Shown: positions 1-10,806 of the stretch, in pieces | Position numbering within the stretch: position 1 is the first letter of the stretch | How the letters are laid out: every line of letters begins with the position of its first letter | Source: Azorinus chamasolen | Lineage: Eukaryota; Mollusca; Bivalvia; Cardiida; Solecurtidae | Direction of reading: 5' to 3' | Assembly: GCA_963576725.1 (NCBI GenBank) | Contig: OY755243.1 | Location: forward strand, 76,034,106-76,098,105 | Length of the DNA stretch: 64,000 nucleotides | Made by a program: the position numbers and the translations under genes | The notes under the pieces: model-generated | Seen by the model: the letters and a program-made list of their open reading frames with translations, nothing else | Told to the model about the DNA's origin: nothing | The model's database searches: none

Positions 1-60
1 TAACAAATACCAAGTTTTATTATTGTTATTGAAAATATGCGTTTATTGGTAGGGACTAAC
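1..60. repeat. Dispersed repeat copy, matches 44966-45022
   Basis: The first 60 bases resemble 44966-45022, both starting with the same 20-base stretch before diverging slightly. In both places a TTAA-flanked hairpin element starts nearby. It may be part of a longer repeat whose left end lies outside the window. Confidence 0.5.
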
Positions 61-241
61 ACTTTAATGACAATCAGATTTGGATGTACGTCACCGACAT
101 CGTACAACCTCAATAAACGGCGGAGAAAATTAGCAAAATCTTGATATTTGATACAGCTTGTATCATAATGCCGGTAGATTAACATGTTATACTCCAATTT
201 CTACATTACTTCTGTATCACTTCCGTCCCGCATTTTCTGTA

Positions 242-441
242 TTAACCCTTTCCCTCATATAAACGTGTTTTCACGCATTTGCAAACAAAGTAGACCCAGG
301 TCAGACGGCTCCGACTGCATTTACTTGAGACAAAAGAAAATGTTAGAACTATGTAGTGTTGAAACCACTGTGCTAAATAGAGAATTTTATCACCATGGTT
401 TCACTTTAATAGAGGAGTCAAAGGACGGCAATATGGGGGAA
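242..441 (+). mobile_element. Chimeric hairpin MITE, family A left half joined to family B right half
   Basis: It begins with TTAACCCTTTCCCTCATATA and the family A left arm (GTAGACCCAGGTCAGACGGC). From about 317 it continues as family B: GCATTTACTTGAG, then the GAAACCACTGTG and CCATGGTTTCAC arms, then the AGAGGAGTCAAAGGACGG end. The join lies at the hairpin centre. The right TTAA has decayed to GGTCTAAG. Confidence 0.7.
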
Positions 442-532
442 TAGGTCTAAGAGAAGAATAATTACAGCTCCTTTCTTTGGCCGGCGGTATAGAGAAGTTT
501 GCTGCAGAGCGACGTATCAGTGTGCGTACTTA

Positions 533-771
533 TTAACCCTTTCCTTCATATAAATGTGATTTCATGCATTTGCAAACAGAGTATACCCAGATCAGACGGC
601 TCCTATAGGAGCCGTCTGATCAGGGTCTGCTCAGTTTTGAAATATTTGTTTCCTTTACTTTCTAAAATGGCTACAGTGTTCTACTTTATATATTTCATTA
701 TAACGTATTTTCCCAATGAATATTCAGCAGGTATTGAACTTTGGAATGAATACAGAATAGAGAAGAATTAA
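533..771 (+). mobile_element. Hairpin MITE family A, TTAA flanked
   Basis: TTAA at 533-536 and 768-771 bracket the element. Inverted arms around GATCAGACGGC meet at the centre CTCCTATAGGAG (600-611). The left end is CCCTTTCC and the right end is decayed. TTAA duplications with CCC..GGG ends fit a non-autonomous piggyBac-type element. Confidence 0.75.
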
Positions 772-2085
772 GCTACTAAAATCGTCAATTCTCCACCAAA
801 CCCTATGTTGTGACCACTCTTAGGGTTTAGTGGAGAGGTAAAGGGGTTATTCTTGATAATGTTTTAATTTACCATCTTATCTGGACAGCTATGATTGTAT
901 ACTTGCAACAACGAGTAAAAACGCAATTAGTGGGATACAAGATCATTTACATCATTTAATTAGGCAGTGTATGACTTTATTTTCAACTCGGTATAAGAGG
1001 CACAACTCTTCCTATCAAAAGTCTAGAATCATTAAATATTACTCTCCCTTTAATCATTTTTATGCCGTTTAAGAGACATAATTACATCTCTCAAAGCTTT
1101 GTTTAGCCGCTTTAGAGAGGTCTTACTAAATAAAGGTGCCTACTCAGAAACTAAAATCGTCATTTATCAACCAAACCTTATGTTTTGACCACCCTTTAGA
1201 ATCGTCTCTTCGAGACGATTCTAAAAAGTGGTCACAACACAGGGTTGGTGGACATAGGGATTGGTGGATAATTAAAGGAGTTATTCTTGAAAATGTTTTA
1301 ATTTACGCGTCTTATCTGGACCTCTGCTACTGTACACGTATAGAGTCAATATCTACAAGGGGTAAAACCACGATTACATGATTTAATTATGCATGTATGA
1401 TTTTATGTTCAACTCCGTATAAGGGGTAAAAATCTTCCAATAAAAATTCTAGAATCGTTAAATATTACTTTCCCTTACATCATTTCTATGTATTTTAAGA
1501 GACATAATTAGATCTCCGATCTTTTGTTGCTTTAGAATCTTGCTAAATAAATGTGCCAACTCAGATACTAAAATCGTCATTTCTGCACAAAACCTTATGC
1601 TGTGACCACTCTTTAGAATCGTCTCGAAAAGACGATTCTAAAGAGTGGTGATAACATTGGATTTGGTGGACATAAGGATTGGTAGAGAATTAAAAAAGTT
1701 ATTGTTGAAAATGTTTTAATTTCCATTTATCTGGATACTACCCACGTATTGAATCAATATTTGCAAGAACGAACAAGATCGCGATTGGCGGGATACAATG
1801 CCATCCTCATGATTTCATTCTGCATACGTGTATGATTTTATATTAAATTCTGAAGGGTGGTGATCCCCCGTAAGCAAAAATTGCAACACAAAAAGAGAAA
1901 ATTGCAGACTCGGTTTTAATGAGTCTGTTCATGAGCAATAATTGGAAGTGCAACACTGCTCAAGCCCCCTAGCACCGGTTTAAGCGGTATTCAATTTTAA
2001 AGGTTGTATAAGAGGCAAAACTCTTCCTGTCGGAAGTATAAAATCGTTAAATAGTACTCTCCCTTTAATTATTTGTATTCACCAA
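770..2085. repeat. Tandem array of three family G units
   Basis: Three units of roughly 360-500 bp begin near 770, 1132 and 1549 with ACTAAAATCGTCATTT. Each has a palindrome (CCAAACC..GTGACCACTC..AGAATCGTCTC and its complement) and a tail with ATTACTCTCCCTTTAAT (about 1040, 1465 and 2055). The third unit is lengthened by an inserted repeat at about 1843-2004. Solo copies occur at 24003-24300 and 39722-39836. Confidence 0.75.
1843..2004. repeat. Dispersed repeat inserted in the third family G unit
   Basis: This stretch interrupts the third G unit. It is closely similar to 48490-48625: both contain AGAGAAAATTGCAGACTCG, AGTCTGTTCATGAG and AGCACCGG.TTAAGC.GTATT. It has no coding capacity and the family is unknown. 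Confidence 0.6.
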
Positions 2086-2177
2086 GGGGAAGTAATGTGG
2101 GATTTATTTGTCGTAGATGAAATTATGGCCGACTTTAATCATTTAGGAGGAGGCAACCTGAGCGAAGAAATGAAGAT

Positions 2178-2472
2178 CAGGGTCCAAGGTTATAAAACAC
2201 TGAGTCTGAGATCATTCTCAAGTATCTGGGTCCATGCTTATAAAGCTTTTTAGTTGAGTCTGAGTTCATTCTCAAGCTTTTGATTGGTCAGATTTGAGTT
2301 CTCAAGCTTTTGATTGGTCAGATTTGAGCCAGAGGCTCAAATCTGACCAATCAAAAACTTGAGAACTCAGACTCAACTAAAAGTTTTATAAGCACGGGCC
2401 TGATTGGTCAGATTCAGATGCTTGAGAATGATCTCAGACTCAATCAAAAAGTTTGATAACTTCGGGGCCTGA
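2178..2472. mobile_element. Family F hairpin element nested inside another family F copy
   Basis: An inner copy (about 2227-2400) runs from GGGTCCATGCTTATAAAGC to TTTTATAAGCACGGGCC. Its arms are GTCTGAGTTC..CTCAAGC and GATTGGTCAGATTTGAG, and the centre is GAGCCAGAGGCTC. On each side lie the halves of an outer copy: GTCCAAGGTTATAAAACACT at 2182 and a complementary end near 2465. No target duplication was identified. Confidence 0.65.
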
Positions 2473-2649
2473 ATTGACCTTTGTACAGCTCTCATGATAT
2501 GACTATACAATGTGTGGAAAAGCAAAATCAACCTAGGCTTTACTATGGAAGCTCTACGTTGGCATTGTGGATATAAATTGGATTACTTTGCATAATGGCC
2601 AATGAACAGGGGACATTTTGGTCATTGCAGAAACTGAAGAATTATATCT

Positions 2650-2750
2650 ATATAACTCTATAAGCAGACAGAACAGACTCTGATCAGGCGGCTCCTATAG
2701 GAGCCGTCTAATCTGGATATACTCTGTTTGCATAGGTGTTAAAATGCATA
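2650..2750. mobile_element. Family A hairpin core only
   Basis: Only the central stem survives. Arms around AGACTCTGATCAGGCGG and its complement flank CTCCTATAGGAG at 2692-2703. Outer ends with TTAA are not visible. Confidence 0.6.
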
Positions 2751-3110
2751 TTTATAGAGTAAATATTTAATATATAGATCTAACTTACTATTTATCGCCA
2801 AAGTCTGACGAGCGAACGCGTCGAACTCAGAAAAAGGATTACTGGTCAAACACAATGGCCCTGTTTCCAAACTGGCACTTTTTTCATATCATCATTCACA
2901 CGTTTCTTTTCAAGCATGTACATTACATTTGCAAAGTTGGCAGTCTGCGCAATCAACGTTGAGTCGATTTAGCAACTTTGTAGTTGTCGTTGTATATCAT
3001 ATGTAAACATGCAAGTTTGTTACTACATGTATGTGGTCTTGTATACTCTCTGTATTTCGTTTCGATCAGAGAGATACATGACACAGGCATTTATGTTGAA
3101 TGTTACTACT
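2751..3110. other. Unannotated AT-rich stretch
   Basis: I see no open frame, RNA gene or clear repeat here. Confidence 0.5.
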
Positions 3111-3350
3111 TAAGAAATGAATGACGTGCTTCCGGTGTTCATGAGGTTATGCAACGCATAGCTTTACGAGCAAAGTTAGTGAAGCCCGAAGGGCTTCACG
3201 TGAATCTTTGCTCGTAAAGCTATGCGTTGCATAACCCATGAACACCGGGAGCACGTCATTTACTAGTATTTCTTATATTTATATTCCATTGTATTTCTTA
3301 TATTTAAGAAATGAATGACGTGCTTCCGGTGTTCATGAGGTTATGCAACT
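3111..3350. repeat. Family J long hairpin plus an extra left half-copy
   Basis: A long inverted repeat runs from AAGAAATGAATGACGTGCTT (3112) to its complement near 3290, through TGCAACGCATAGCTTTACGA, with the centre GAAGCCCGAAGGGCTTC. A second copy of the left end starts at 3306 and stops at 3350. No coding potential was seen. Confidence 0.7.
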
Positions 3351-3713
3351 TTCGTTTTAGAATAAGGTTATATAAGGACGTTGCAGGGCGAATGTAAATA
3401 TTATATTGTGTAGAATCTCGCTCTGAAGTTGATATTTACCAGCCATTCTTTGTACATTTGTTTCGTATATGTATCTGGTGTGTTTGTCTAAGGTGGTGTA
3501 TGCATGTTTATTTAATTGCCACAGACAAGTTTCGCATTTATCTGTTTCATACTTAGTCAACATGTTCTCTTGTTTCATACTTAATTAACAAACATGTTCT
3601 CTTGTACAGTCTCTACTTTTCGTTTCGGTTAGAGGCGTACTGGTAGGGTACATGCATGAATTATAATTTTGTATTTGCATCATAGACTGAGTATGTACTA
3701 TATGTATGTGTAG

Positions 3714-3905
3714 TATGAATGGATGGGTTGTTGTATTGTATGTGTAATATGAATGGTGGGTTGTTGTATTGTATGTGTAGTATGGATGGTGGGTTGCTGT
3801 ATTGTATGTGTAGTATGAATGGTGGGTTGTTGTATTGTATGTGCAGTATGGATGGTGGGTTGTTGTGTTGTATATGTAGTATGAATGGTGGGTTGCTGTA
3901 TTGTC
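3714..3905 (+). repeat. 33-bp minisatellite, about six units
   Basis: The unit is TATGAATGGTGGGTTGTTGT followed by ATTGTATGTGTAG. It repeats about six times with single-base changes. Any translation is a repetitive artefact because 33 is divisible by three. Confidence 0.8.
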
Positions 3906-4026
3906 CTTGTGTGTATTGTTTATTTTCTTTCCTTTTTTTCTTTGATATTATTATTTATATGCGATTTGTAATCTTCAAATATGGAGGAAATAAAGATATA
4001 TATATATATATGATGCCGCCTGCTGT

Positions 4027-4190
4027 ATGAAGTAATTCTAAGGGAGGAAAACTTACAGGCCTCTACTGGGATTCGAACCCCGGACTCCTGGATAATAGTC
4101 CGACACTCTAACCATGTCGCTAAAGGGTTAACCCAACAGCAAGGCTGTTGAAGATGCCTTACAGAGGCCGATCACTACACTACCCTCCCT
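4027..4190 (-). mobile_element. tRNA-derived SINE, copy 1
   Basis: Read on the minus strand, the head contains an A-box-like TGGTTAGAGTG and a B-box GGTTCGAATCCC, about as far apart as in a tRNA gene. Downstream comes GTAAG..TCCCTTAGAA. The stem pairing is poor, so it is a SINE rather than a working tRNA. An almost identical copy lies 264 bp away. Confidence 0.7.
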
Positions 4191-4290
4191 CTTAACCTTT
4201 TGGAGCCAGGCAAACCCATGCCCTGCAAACCCGCATGCCCCTAAGATTTTACATGCATCCCCGCATATGAAGCGAATTATCCTCGTCGCC

Positions 4291-4446
4291 AATGAAGTAG
4301 TTCTAAGGGAGGACAAGTTACAGGCCTCTACTGGGATTCGAACCCCGGAATCCTGAATAATAGTCCGACACTCTAACCACGTCGCTAAAGGGTTAACCCA
4401 ACAGCAAGGCTGTTGGAGATGCCTTACATAGGCCGATCACTACATG
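4291..4446 (-). mobile_element. tRNA-derived SINE, copy 2
   Basis: This has the same head and body as the copy at 4027-4190 with few differences. The spacing and orientation suggest a local tandem duplication of about 264 bp rather than two independent insertions. Confidence 0.7.
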
Positions 4447-5040
4447 TATGCACGATTGTGCCAGCAAGTCAATTTCATACATTTTTACCTCGTATTTCTT
4501 TAATCCCGAATGACAATGTCTACGGCCTATATATGAGCCTTTCACATACACGTTGTTCAATCGATCTTTACTTCTTATTCGTCATTATTGTCTCTGAATT
4601 TGTTAAAATTCACGAATTTGTATCTCTCAACAAACACAACTTTCAATCGACGGATTGAAGCGGAAGTGGAATTATTTGTTATCTCGTCTCTGATTGGCTA
4701 ATGAATACTTTCACTTTGAAGCCTCTGCGATGCTAAGCAACACGAGATTTCAATCAATTCTTCGGTCCGCGCCTTCCGAATAAATCGGGCGAATTTCAAA
4801 CGGTTCTTTATCTAGAACGATATTGCTTTTGAAAGTGTTCTTGACTTTTGAGAAATGCTCACAACAATATTGCTTTTTGAAAGTGTTCGTAAATTTAAGA
4901 ACTGTTCACAACGATGAGTTGTTCATGATGAATGATTGTGCAAAGGTAGATTTATTGCTCTTATAGATGTATATAGATCCATATTTATTTTAAAAATAGA
5001 TATAGATCTAGATCTATAGTCAAATATTTTTAATATTTAA
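4447..5040. other. Unannotated stretch
   Basis: AT-rich. A short imperfect duplication around ATATTGCTTT.GAAAGTGTTC lies near 4830-4890. No gene was seen. Confidence 0.45.
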
Positions 5041-5049
5041 TGTTGAAAC

Positions 5050-5205
5050 ATGATAATTAGAAGAAAATTAAATAAAATATTTGTCTGTTTGTCCACACTC
5101 TGGCCCGTCAAAAACATCCTGTGTACAAATGACATCGTAAAATTTCAACCAATAAATATTCATGGTGTCATTATTTCTTACAAGAAAATTAAACAGGGAA
5201 AGGGC
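5050..5205 (+). mobile_element. Family A right half, degenerate
   Basis: It carries the inner and right-hand family A sequence (AATAAATATTCATGGTGTCA, then ATTATTTCTTACA, ending GGGAAAGGGCC). The hairpin and left half are absent. Confidence 0.5.
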
Positions 5206-5282
5206 CAAGACCCAGATGAATACCTCCTCTAACTCATCACTTTAGAGAGTTTAAACTGTAACTATTAACTATTGTCTACTTG

Positions 5283-5487
5283 TTAACACATTCCTCTCGT
5301 TGAATGAATGTACCGAAAAGGAGGACCTACTACCCAAAAGATAAAATTTAGAATGTTATTGTTTTGAAACCATTGTGATAAATAGAGCATTTGGTCCTAT
5401 GGAGCAAATGCTCTATTTATCACAATGATTGCAAAAAGTTACTTTTAAAGAGGCGTCAAAAGGCGTCAATATGACGGAATGAGTTAA
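5283..5487 (+). mobile_element. Hairpin MITE family B, TTAA flanked
   Basis: TTAA lies at 5283-5286 and 5484-5487. Internal B marks are TGTACCGAAAAGGAG, GAAACCATTGTGATAAATAG, the reduced centre around GGTCCTATGGAGC, and AGAGGCGTCAAAAGGCGTC. Confidence 0.75.
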
Positions 5488-5687
5488 ATGAACCAAGAGT
5501 CTGTCAATTCTGTTTACTGACACGGCTCTATATATATGCTCACAGTATATGTAGTCAGTATGTTGTGGTTGCTTGCTTACACTATACTCACAGTAGTCAT
5601 TGTCTGTTGCTCGTGGACACTACTCTGCCCACGGTACTCAGGCGATTGGTTACAACATACGGTTTGGTGAAGACATATTGGTGAAAA

Positions 5688-5719
<32 letters not shown>

Positions 5720-5870
5720 CATTATAAATTTGTTATTTTTTTTTTTATTATCATTATAAATTATTATTATTGTTATTATATTATTTTTATTAACATTATT
5801 GTTGTTGTTATTATTATTATTTATTATCATTAGTATTATAATTTATTATAATGTATTATTTTTTATATTA
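5688..5870. repeat. TTA/ATT microsatellite
   Basis: A run of TTA triplets with interruptions. Both strands give long low-complexity frames (poly-Tyr or poly-Asn) that are not genes. Confidence 0.85.
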
Positions 5871-6588
5871 TTTACCCCTCTTACCCGAGACTCTGCAGTG
5901 ACATGTTCTAGTATTTGGCAGCCTCAGTTCAGACAAAATATGATATAACAAAAAGAACAAAAATGTCCCACTGCTGTTATACAAATTATTTAAAATTATT
6001 TACTCTGTTAATTAAATGCACTTGGTTCTAATTCAAATGCGTTAAATCAAGCCGCTTTTCGTAACGATAACATAACGGTAAATCCATGACACGTGTAATG
6101 CGTAAGTAAACAAGACAATACGAAAACTGTGCTTAAAGTTATATTCTGTCCATTTTTCATTTCAATCAACTAACACCAAATATTGTACACATATTTGCAT
6201 AATCAAAATAATGCTTAGAACCCATTTTTCAACAGTTTATATATATTCAGATAAATAGTAATGGTATCTGCATATTGGTAAATGCTTAAGAGACGAAAAC
6301 CTTCGTCCATTACACGGAAATCATCGGACACGTCCGGTCAATCTCCGATTTCGGAGAAACACTGAATATAAATTGTTTTTTTACAACGATATTGCCGACG
6401 TGTATCAGTCAAAAGAATAAACAGGTTAAACGTGTATACATCTACTGTGTAATACTTTACCTGCAGTTGTACATTGAGCACATCATGATCTGATACATAT
6501 AACTGTTTTTTTTACGGCGTATTCCGTGCATGGTGGACGTGTTTCTGTTTGTTTCCGAGATAATAAAAAATATATTTACTTTCCGAAC
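5871..6588. other. Unannotated AT-rich stretch
   Basis: No coding frame or clear repeat was seen. Confidence 0.45.
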
Positions 6589-6590
6589 TA

Positions 6591-7017
6591 GGAACACCAT
6601 TCTGCCATGCTAATTGCTAAAAACAAAATGCGAAATTCTTTTTGCCAATTGTGTAAATTGCTAGGGAATGTTCCAAATGACGGATGTAAATGACGAATGC
6701 GAAATGTTTATTGCTAAATGCATGTTTGCACTACTAGCATTGAACAGCGCCATTTTTAAATTGACTGTACATTTGTTAAATGCATGTTTATTTACATTAA
6801 AGCTTATTGCTTATTGCAACCTACTAAATAAAAATAGCACTGTTCAATGCTAGTAGTGCAAACATGCATTTAGCAATAAGCATGTCGCATTTTGCATTTG
6901 TCATTTACATCCATCTTTTGGAAGATGCCGACCGGTTCTTTCCCTAGCAGTTTACACAATTGGCAAAAAGCATTTCGCATTTAGCAGTTAGTAAATAGTA
7001 TGGCAGAATGGCGTTCC
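6591..7017. mobile_element. 427-bp inverted-repeat element, TA flanked
   Basis: The ends are GGAACACCATTCTGCCATGC at 6591 and the complement ending GGCGTTCC at 7017. Long arms contain TTGCACTACTAGCATTGAAC (6727) and its complement (about 6840). TA flanks the left end. Its ends resemble those of the element at 17287-18038 (GGAATGC), suggesting one superfamily. Confidence 0.7.
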
Positions 7018-7352
7018 ATAGTATGACCGAACACCTCTTCCCTTACCACATGTTTCTGAATGTGGCACGTTGTAGCAACCAATGCTTGCTTTTACACAAG
7101 TTTTATAAGTAAGTTAGTAACACGTTTGGTTACGCAAAATTAGCGAACTTATGAACAGAGTACATCTTTAAGCTTTATTTATTGACAATAAAATGATACA
7201 ACCTACACTGCCAGCACCGTTACTTTTCGTCTGTTTCAAGTTCTTTATTTCCTTTATAATAAAAGATAAAATAAACTTTCAAACAGTTTGGTTTCTAATA
7301 AGGCGCCGAATTACTAGGCGCCCCATCCATCTCCAATCTGTTTGGATACATG

Positions 7353-7554
7353 TACAGTAAAACCTCTCTATAACGGCCACTGAATTGTGTTAATTAGTTG
7401 GTATTTAGGGCAGGTGGCTGCTTAAAGCAAGGTGAAAGTAAAACAGAACGCTCCTATAGGAGGTTTTACTTTCATCTTGCTTTAAGCAGCCACCTGCCTT
7501 AAACACAAACTATTTGACGTAGTTTAGTGGCCGTTACAGAAAGGTTTTAATGTA
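7353..7554. mobile_element. Hairpin MITE family D, pogo-like ends
   Basis: TA precedes CAGTAAAACCTCTCTATAAC. The right end is the complement with one mutation. Arms GGCAGGTGGCTGCTTAAAGC and AGGTGAAAGTAAAACAGAAC meet at CTCCTATAGGAG (7451-7462). The TA duplication and end sequence fit a non-autonomous pogo/Tc1-type element. Confidence 0.8.
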
Positions 7555-7679
7555 TATCAAAGATCCACCTTCATGGCAGTGAAAGGGTTTACCGTTTCAC
7601 AATGAACATTTATGCATGCACTGATTACTTCATGAATATTCATATATAATAACATAACTTATTTTTATAAGATTAAACG

Positions 7680-7750
7680 TTCAAGCCGTCTGATCTGGAT
7701 CTACACTGTTTGCAAGGGCTTGAAAAAGGTTTATATGAAAGAAAGGTTTA
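7680..7750 (-). mobile_element. Family A right-half fragment
   Basis: GCCGTCTGATCTGGATCTAC, ACTGTTTGCAA and a decayed GAAAGGTTTAA end match the outer half of family A. The rest is missing. Confidence 0.55.
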
Positions 7751-7899
7751 AATAAGAATCATGTATATAAACTAAGACACCCATTAACCCCTTCCTTCAT
7801 AAAAACGTATTTCCATCCCTTTGCAAACATAGTAGACCCCGATTAGATATCTCCAATATGAAATGTCTGACCAGGACCTGCTCTGTTTGCTTATGAAAA

Positions 7900-8112
7900 T
7901 ACAGTAGAACACCTTTAATGCGACCACTTAATAAATAAACATGGGTGTCTTTATAAGCAGGTGGTTGCTTAATGCAGGACAAAAGTAATGCAGAAAGCTC
8001 CTCTGGGAGCTTTCTGTATTACTTTGTCCTGCATTAAGCTACCACCTGCATATAGCACCCAGAATTATAGGCTACATCTTTTAGGTGGTTGCATTAGCGG
8101 GGTTTTACTGTA
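7900..8112. mobile_element. Hairpin MITE family E, nested in family A
   Basis: TA-flanked, with ends ACAGTAGAACACCTTTAATG and GGGGTTTTACTGTA. Arms TGGTTGCTTAATGCAGGACA and GTAATGCAGAAAG meet at CTCCTCTGGGAG. The ends are pogo-like, as in family D, but the arms differ. Confidence 0.8.
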
Positions 8113-8168
8113 TACAGATTCTGTACTTTCTGTCTGATAAAAACTTCCTGGTTCCATATACCAGTTTA

Positions 8169-8396
8169 GTCCAGACAAATTCACCTGACGTTGACCTTAA
8201 ATAACAATAATCGCCAGCGACAGGTGACACAATAAAATACACGGGTGACACGATCTTCTCACTATCTTTATACCACGTGCCATCCCATGCCCCACATCGT
8301 ACGATTTCGAAGTGTTCCGAAGCTATATTTAGAAATGCAACGAAGAGTGAAATTATGCTAATAGAGGTCACTAACGTCAGGTGAATTTGTCTGGAC
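8169..8396. mobile_element. 228-bp TA-flanked inverted-repeat element, nested in family A
   Basis: The ends are GTCCAGACAAATTCACCTGA and its complement, about 26 bp long, with TA at 8167-8168 and 8397-8398. The interior is unique and non-coding. This fits a Tc1/mariner-type MITE. Confidence 0.75.
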
Positions 8397-8539
8397 TATA
8401 TAAAAATGCAGCTAATAAATATTCATGATGACATCATTCTTTACATTAATATTCAAAGGGGAAAGTATAAATGAAGAAGACTATTACAGACAACCAATAG
8501 TATCATACGACAACAAGCAATGTTTTGTGACACAGCGCA

Positions 8540-8760
8540 TTAATCCATTCCCTCCTCGCCTATCTTTAGATCCAGCCTCTTTGAATAAATCTACCAAAAT
8601 AGGAGCATTTACCAGATAAAGGAACACTTTAGAATTGTGTAGTTTCAAAACCATTGTTATAAATAGAGCTCATGTGGAGCAAACTGCTCTATTTATGACA
8701 ATTGTTTCAAAACTAACTTTTACTGCGGCGTTAAAAGGCGCCAGTAGGAGGGAATGGGTT
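8540..8760 (+). mobile_element. Hairpin MITE family B
   Basis: TTAA at 8540-8543, B interior, and a right end GGGAATGGGTTAC whose TTAA has mutated. The stem centre is shortened to CATGTGGAGCAAACTGCTC. Confidence 0.7.
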
Positions 8761-8819
8761 ACATGTAACCCTTTACTACGTGGATATAATGTCGGATATA
8801 ATGGCACCATGAACATTAG

Positions 8820-9069
8820 TTAACCCTTCGCTTGCTGAATTTTAAAATACATTTCTCCTTCTTTACCCATGCCCTGTTGTATAATTACATATATCTTCAC
8901 TGTGTATACGTATTTCGCTGTGCTATCACTGCTGGAGTGCACTGGTTGCACAATCAACTTGTATAAATAGTGCAGACCCATATGAGACAGCTCCTGCAGG
9001 AGCTGTCTCATCTGGGTCTTCACTATTTACAGGTAGGTATATTGACGTGAATAGCAAGCGAAGGGTTAA
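8820..9069 (-). mobile_element. Hairpin MITE family C, TTAA flanked
   Basis: TTAA at 8820-8823 and 9066-9069. Ends are CCCTTCGCTTGC and GCAAGCGAAGGG. The 60-bp central hairpin has CTCCTGCAGGAG at 8991-9002. Copies of this family (27.6, 36.0, 38.9, 40.2, 46.6 and 58.3 kb) are close to identical, so it was active recently. Confidence 0.85.
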
Positions 9070-9129
9070 GATTGTTTTTATATTGGCATTATAAACAAAA
9101 ACATGCTGATTATGCCACAACTATATATG

Positions 9130-9261
9130 GAATCTGATCTACATAATTTCATCAGTAAACAAAGCAGATTCTGATCAGTTGACTCCTAATTGAGACGTCT
9201 GACCTGGGTCAACTCTGTTAGCAAATACATTAACAGATGTATCATTATAGTAAAGGGTTAA
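9130..9261 (-). mobile_element. Family A-related hairpin fragment
   Basis: Contains AGATTCTGATCAG..CTGACCTGGGTC arms, TGTTAGCAAATACATTAACA and a right end AAAGGGTTAA (9258-9261). A similar variant occurs at 24850-24955. Confidence 0.55.
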
Positions 9262-9420
9262 ACAACACGAATTACATCATTCTATCAATATACAGATTTT
9301 CATAAATACTGGTATAGTACTAAGTAGTAGCATAAAGAAAACGCAGAATACAGTAGAACTTCGATATTTCAAACAATAAAAACACAAATATCAGCATCTG
9401 TCATTAAAACAAATACCAGC

Positions 9421-9650
9421 TTAACCCTTTCCTCCATAAATACGCATCTCTACGCCTCTGTAATAACTATTTCTTAAAACCATTGTGATAAATAGAGCAT
9501 TTGCTCCTACAGGAGCAAATGCTCTACTTATCACAATGGTTTCAAACTACAAACTTCTAAAATTTTACCTTTCTCTAGTTAATGCTCCTTTTCGGTAGAT
9601 TAATTCAAAGAGGTTGGATCTAAAAAATAGCCTATGGAGGAAAGGGTTAA
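9421..9650 (-). mobile_element. Hairpin MITE family B, TTAA flanked
   Basis: TTAA at 9421-9424 and 9647-9650, in reverse orientation relative to most copies. A long stem (CCATTGTGATAAATAGAGCA) closes on CTCCTACAGGAG at 9504-9515. Confidence 0.85.
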
Positions 9651-9834
9651 TGCAGGATAAAACAAGAGTACCGCGTACGGTACATGATACGCTCACTTGC
9701 AAAACTTATCTGATTCAATATGCCTTAAAAGTGTTGACATTTTCTAATTTGTTCTTCAGATCTTGATCGCCATTTTAAGGTGCTATAATATATATAAAAA
9801 ATTGAAGTGAATATCTTATTAAACAGAATATTTG

Positions 9835-10410
9835 CAGATTTTCGTAAAGTGCAAGGACCGTAACTCTGTAACGACAGATTGAATGAACCTAAAAATCAAC
9901 GCAGCTTTAGATGTTGTTACATAAAACATTTGTGTGGAGTTTCTTTAATATCCTGTAAATAGTTTTCCCAGAAAACAACAGACAAACCAAAAGTTGACAA
10001 ACCAACAAACGCACGAAGTTCAAGGGCCATAACTATAAAATAAAATGATATATAAAAAAACTCCCACAATATATGTGAAAATCCATATATAGGTAATATC
10101 ATATAAAAAATGAAGTAAATATCATTTAAATAAGAAAAAGTTACGGCCATTCTCATATTTGCATATATTTGCATTTTTTAAGTGCAAGGGCCATAACTCC
10201 GTAACGAAAAAATAAAATGAACCTCAGAATAGACTCGGTTTCAGATCTTGATGCATTAAAGATTTGTGTGACGTTTCATCAATATATACGTCAAATAGTT
10301 CTACGAGAAAACGGCGGACAAACAAAATATTACGGACGAACGAACGAACGGACGGACGGACGGACGGACAGGGCCTATGCAATATACGACCACCTTTGTT
10401 AGATGGGCGT
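9835..10410 (+). repeat. Dispersed repeat, two imperfect tandem monomers with GGAC tail
   Basis: Two related units start with GTGCAAGGACCGTAACTCTG (9850) and GTGCAAGGGCCATAACTCCG (10182). The second ends in (GGAC)n at about 10345-10370, then AGGGCCTATGCAATATACGA. The same style of repeat (GGCCATAACTC..GACGGACGGAC) recurs at 18350-18705 and 49150-49380. It is non-coding. Confidence 0.6.
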
Positions 10411-10596
10411 ATAAAAAAGTCATATAAAAAGCTCCTCTTTGAGATTTTGTGTATGACTTTCATACTGTATTTAGCAGCCATCGGCCCAAAAGGATCTCAA
10501 TTCTTTATTACTAAAACTTCGAACTGTCGAGTTTTTACTGTAATTGAATCCAGACAATCACAACTTACAAACCTATGGTTGCATAATTAAAGTTAC

Positions 10597-10805
10597 TACA
10601 GTAAAACCTCTCTCTATAACGACCACTAAATTACATCAAGTATTTGTGTTAAAGGCATGTGGATGCCCATAGCAAGGTGAAAGTAAAACAGAACGCTCCT
10701 GTAGGAGCGTTCTGTTTTACTTTCACCTTGCTTTAAGCAACCACCTGCCCAAAAGACCAACTAATTAACACGAATTAGTGGTCGTTATAGAAAGGTTTTA
10801 CTGTA
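10597..10805. mobile_element. Hairpin MITE family D
   Basis: TA at 10597-10598 and 10804-10805 with CAGTAAAACCTCTC ends. The centre is CTCCTGTAGGAG (10697-10708). This is the most intact family D copy in the window. Confidence 0.85.
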
Positions 10806-10806
10806 A

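Larger units (their letters stand above)
7784..8470 (+). mobile_element. Family A element split by two later insertions
   Basis: It starts at TTAACCCCTTCCTTCAT and has the hairpin GTAGACCCCGATTAGA..TCTGACCAGGACCTGC. It is cut at 7900 by a family E element and at 8169 by another TA-flanked element. It resumes at about 8399 and ends with AATATTCATGATGAC..AAAGGGGAAAG. The three pieces in order give a normal family A layout. Confidence 0.7.

Noticed and set aside
3719..4030. Repetitive Met-Cys-Gly-Leu frame
   Set aside because: It results from a 33-bp minisatellite whose length is divisible by three.
8820..9120. Recurring 64-84 codon frames in several places (8.9, 27.6, 36.0, 38.9, 40.3, 58.3 kb)
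   Set aside because: All are the same family C MITE translated; the hairpin keeps frames open by chance. No independent coding evidence.
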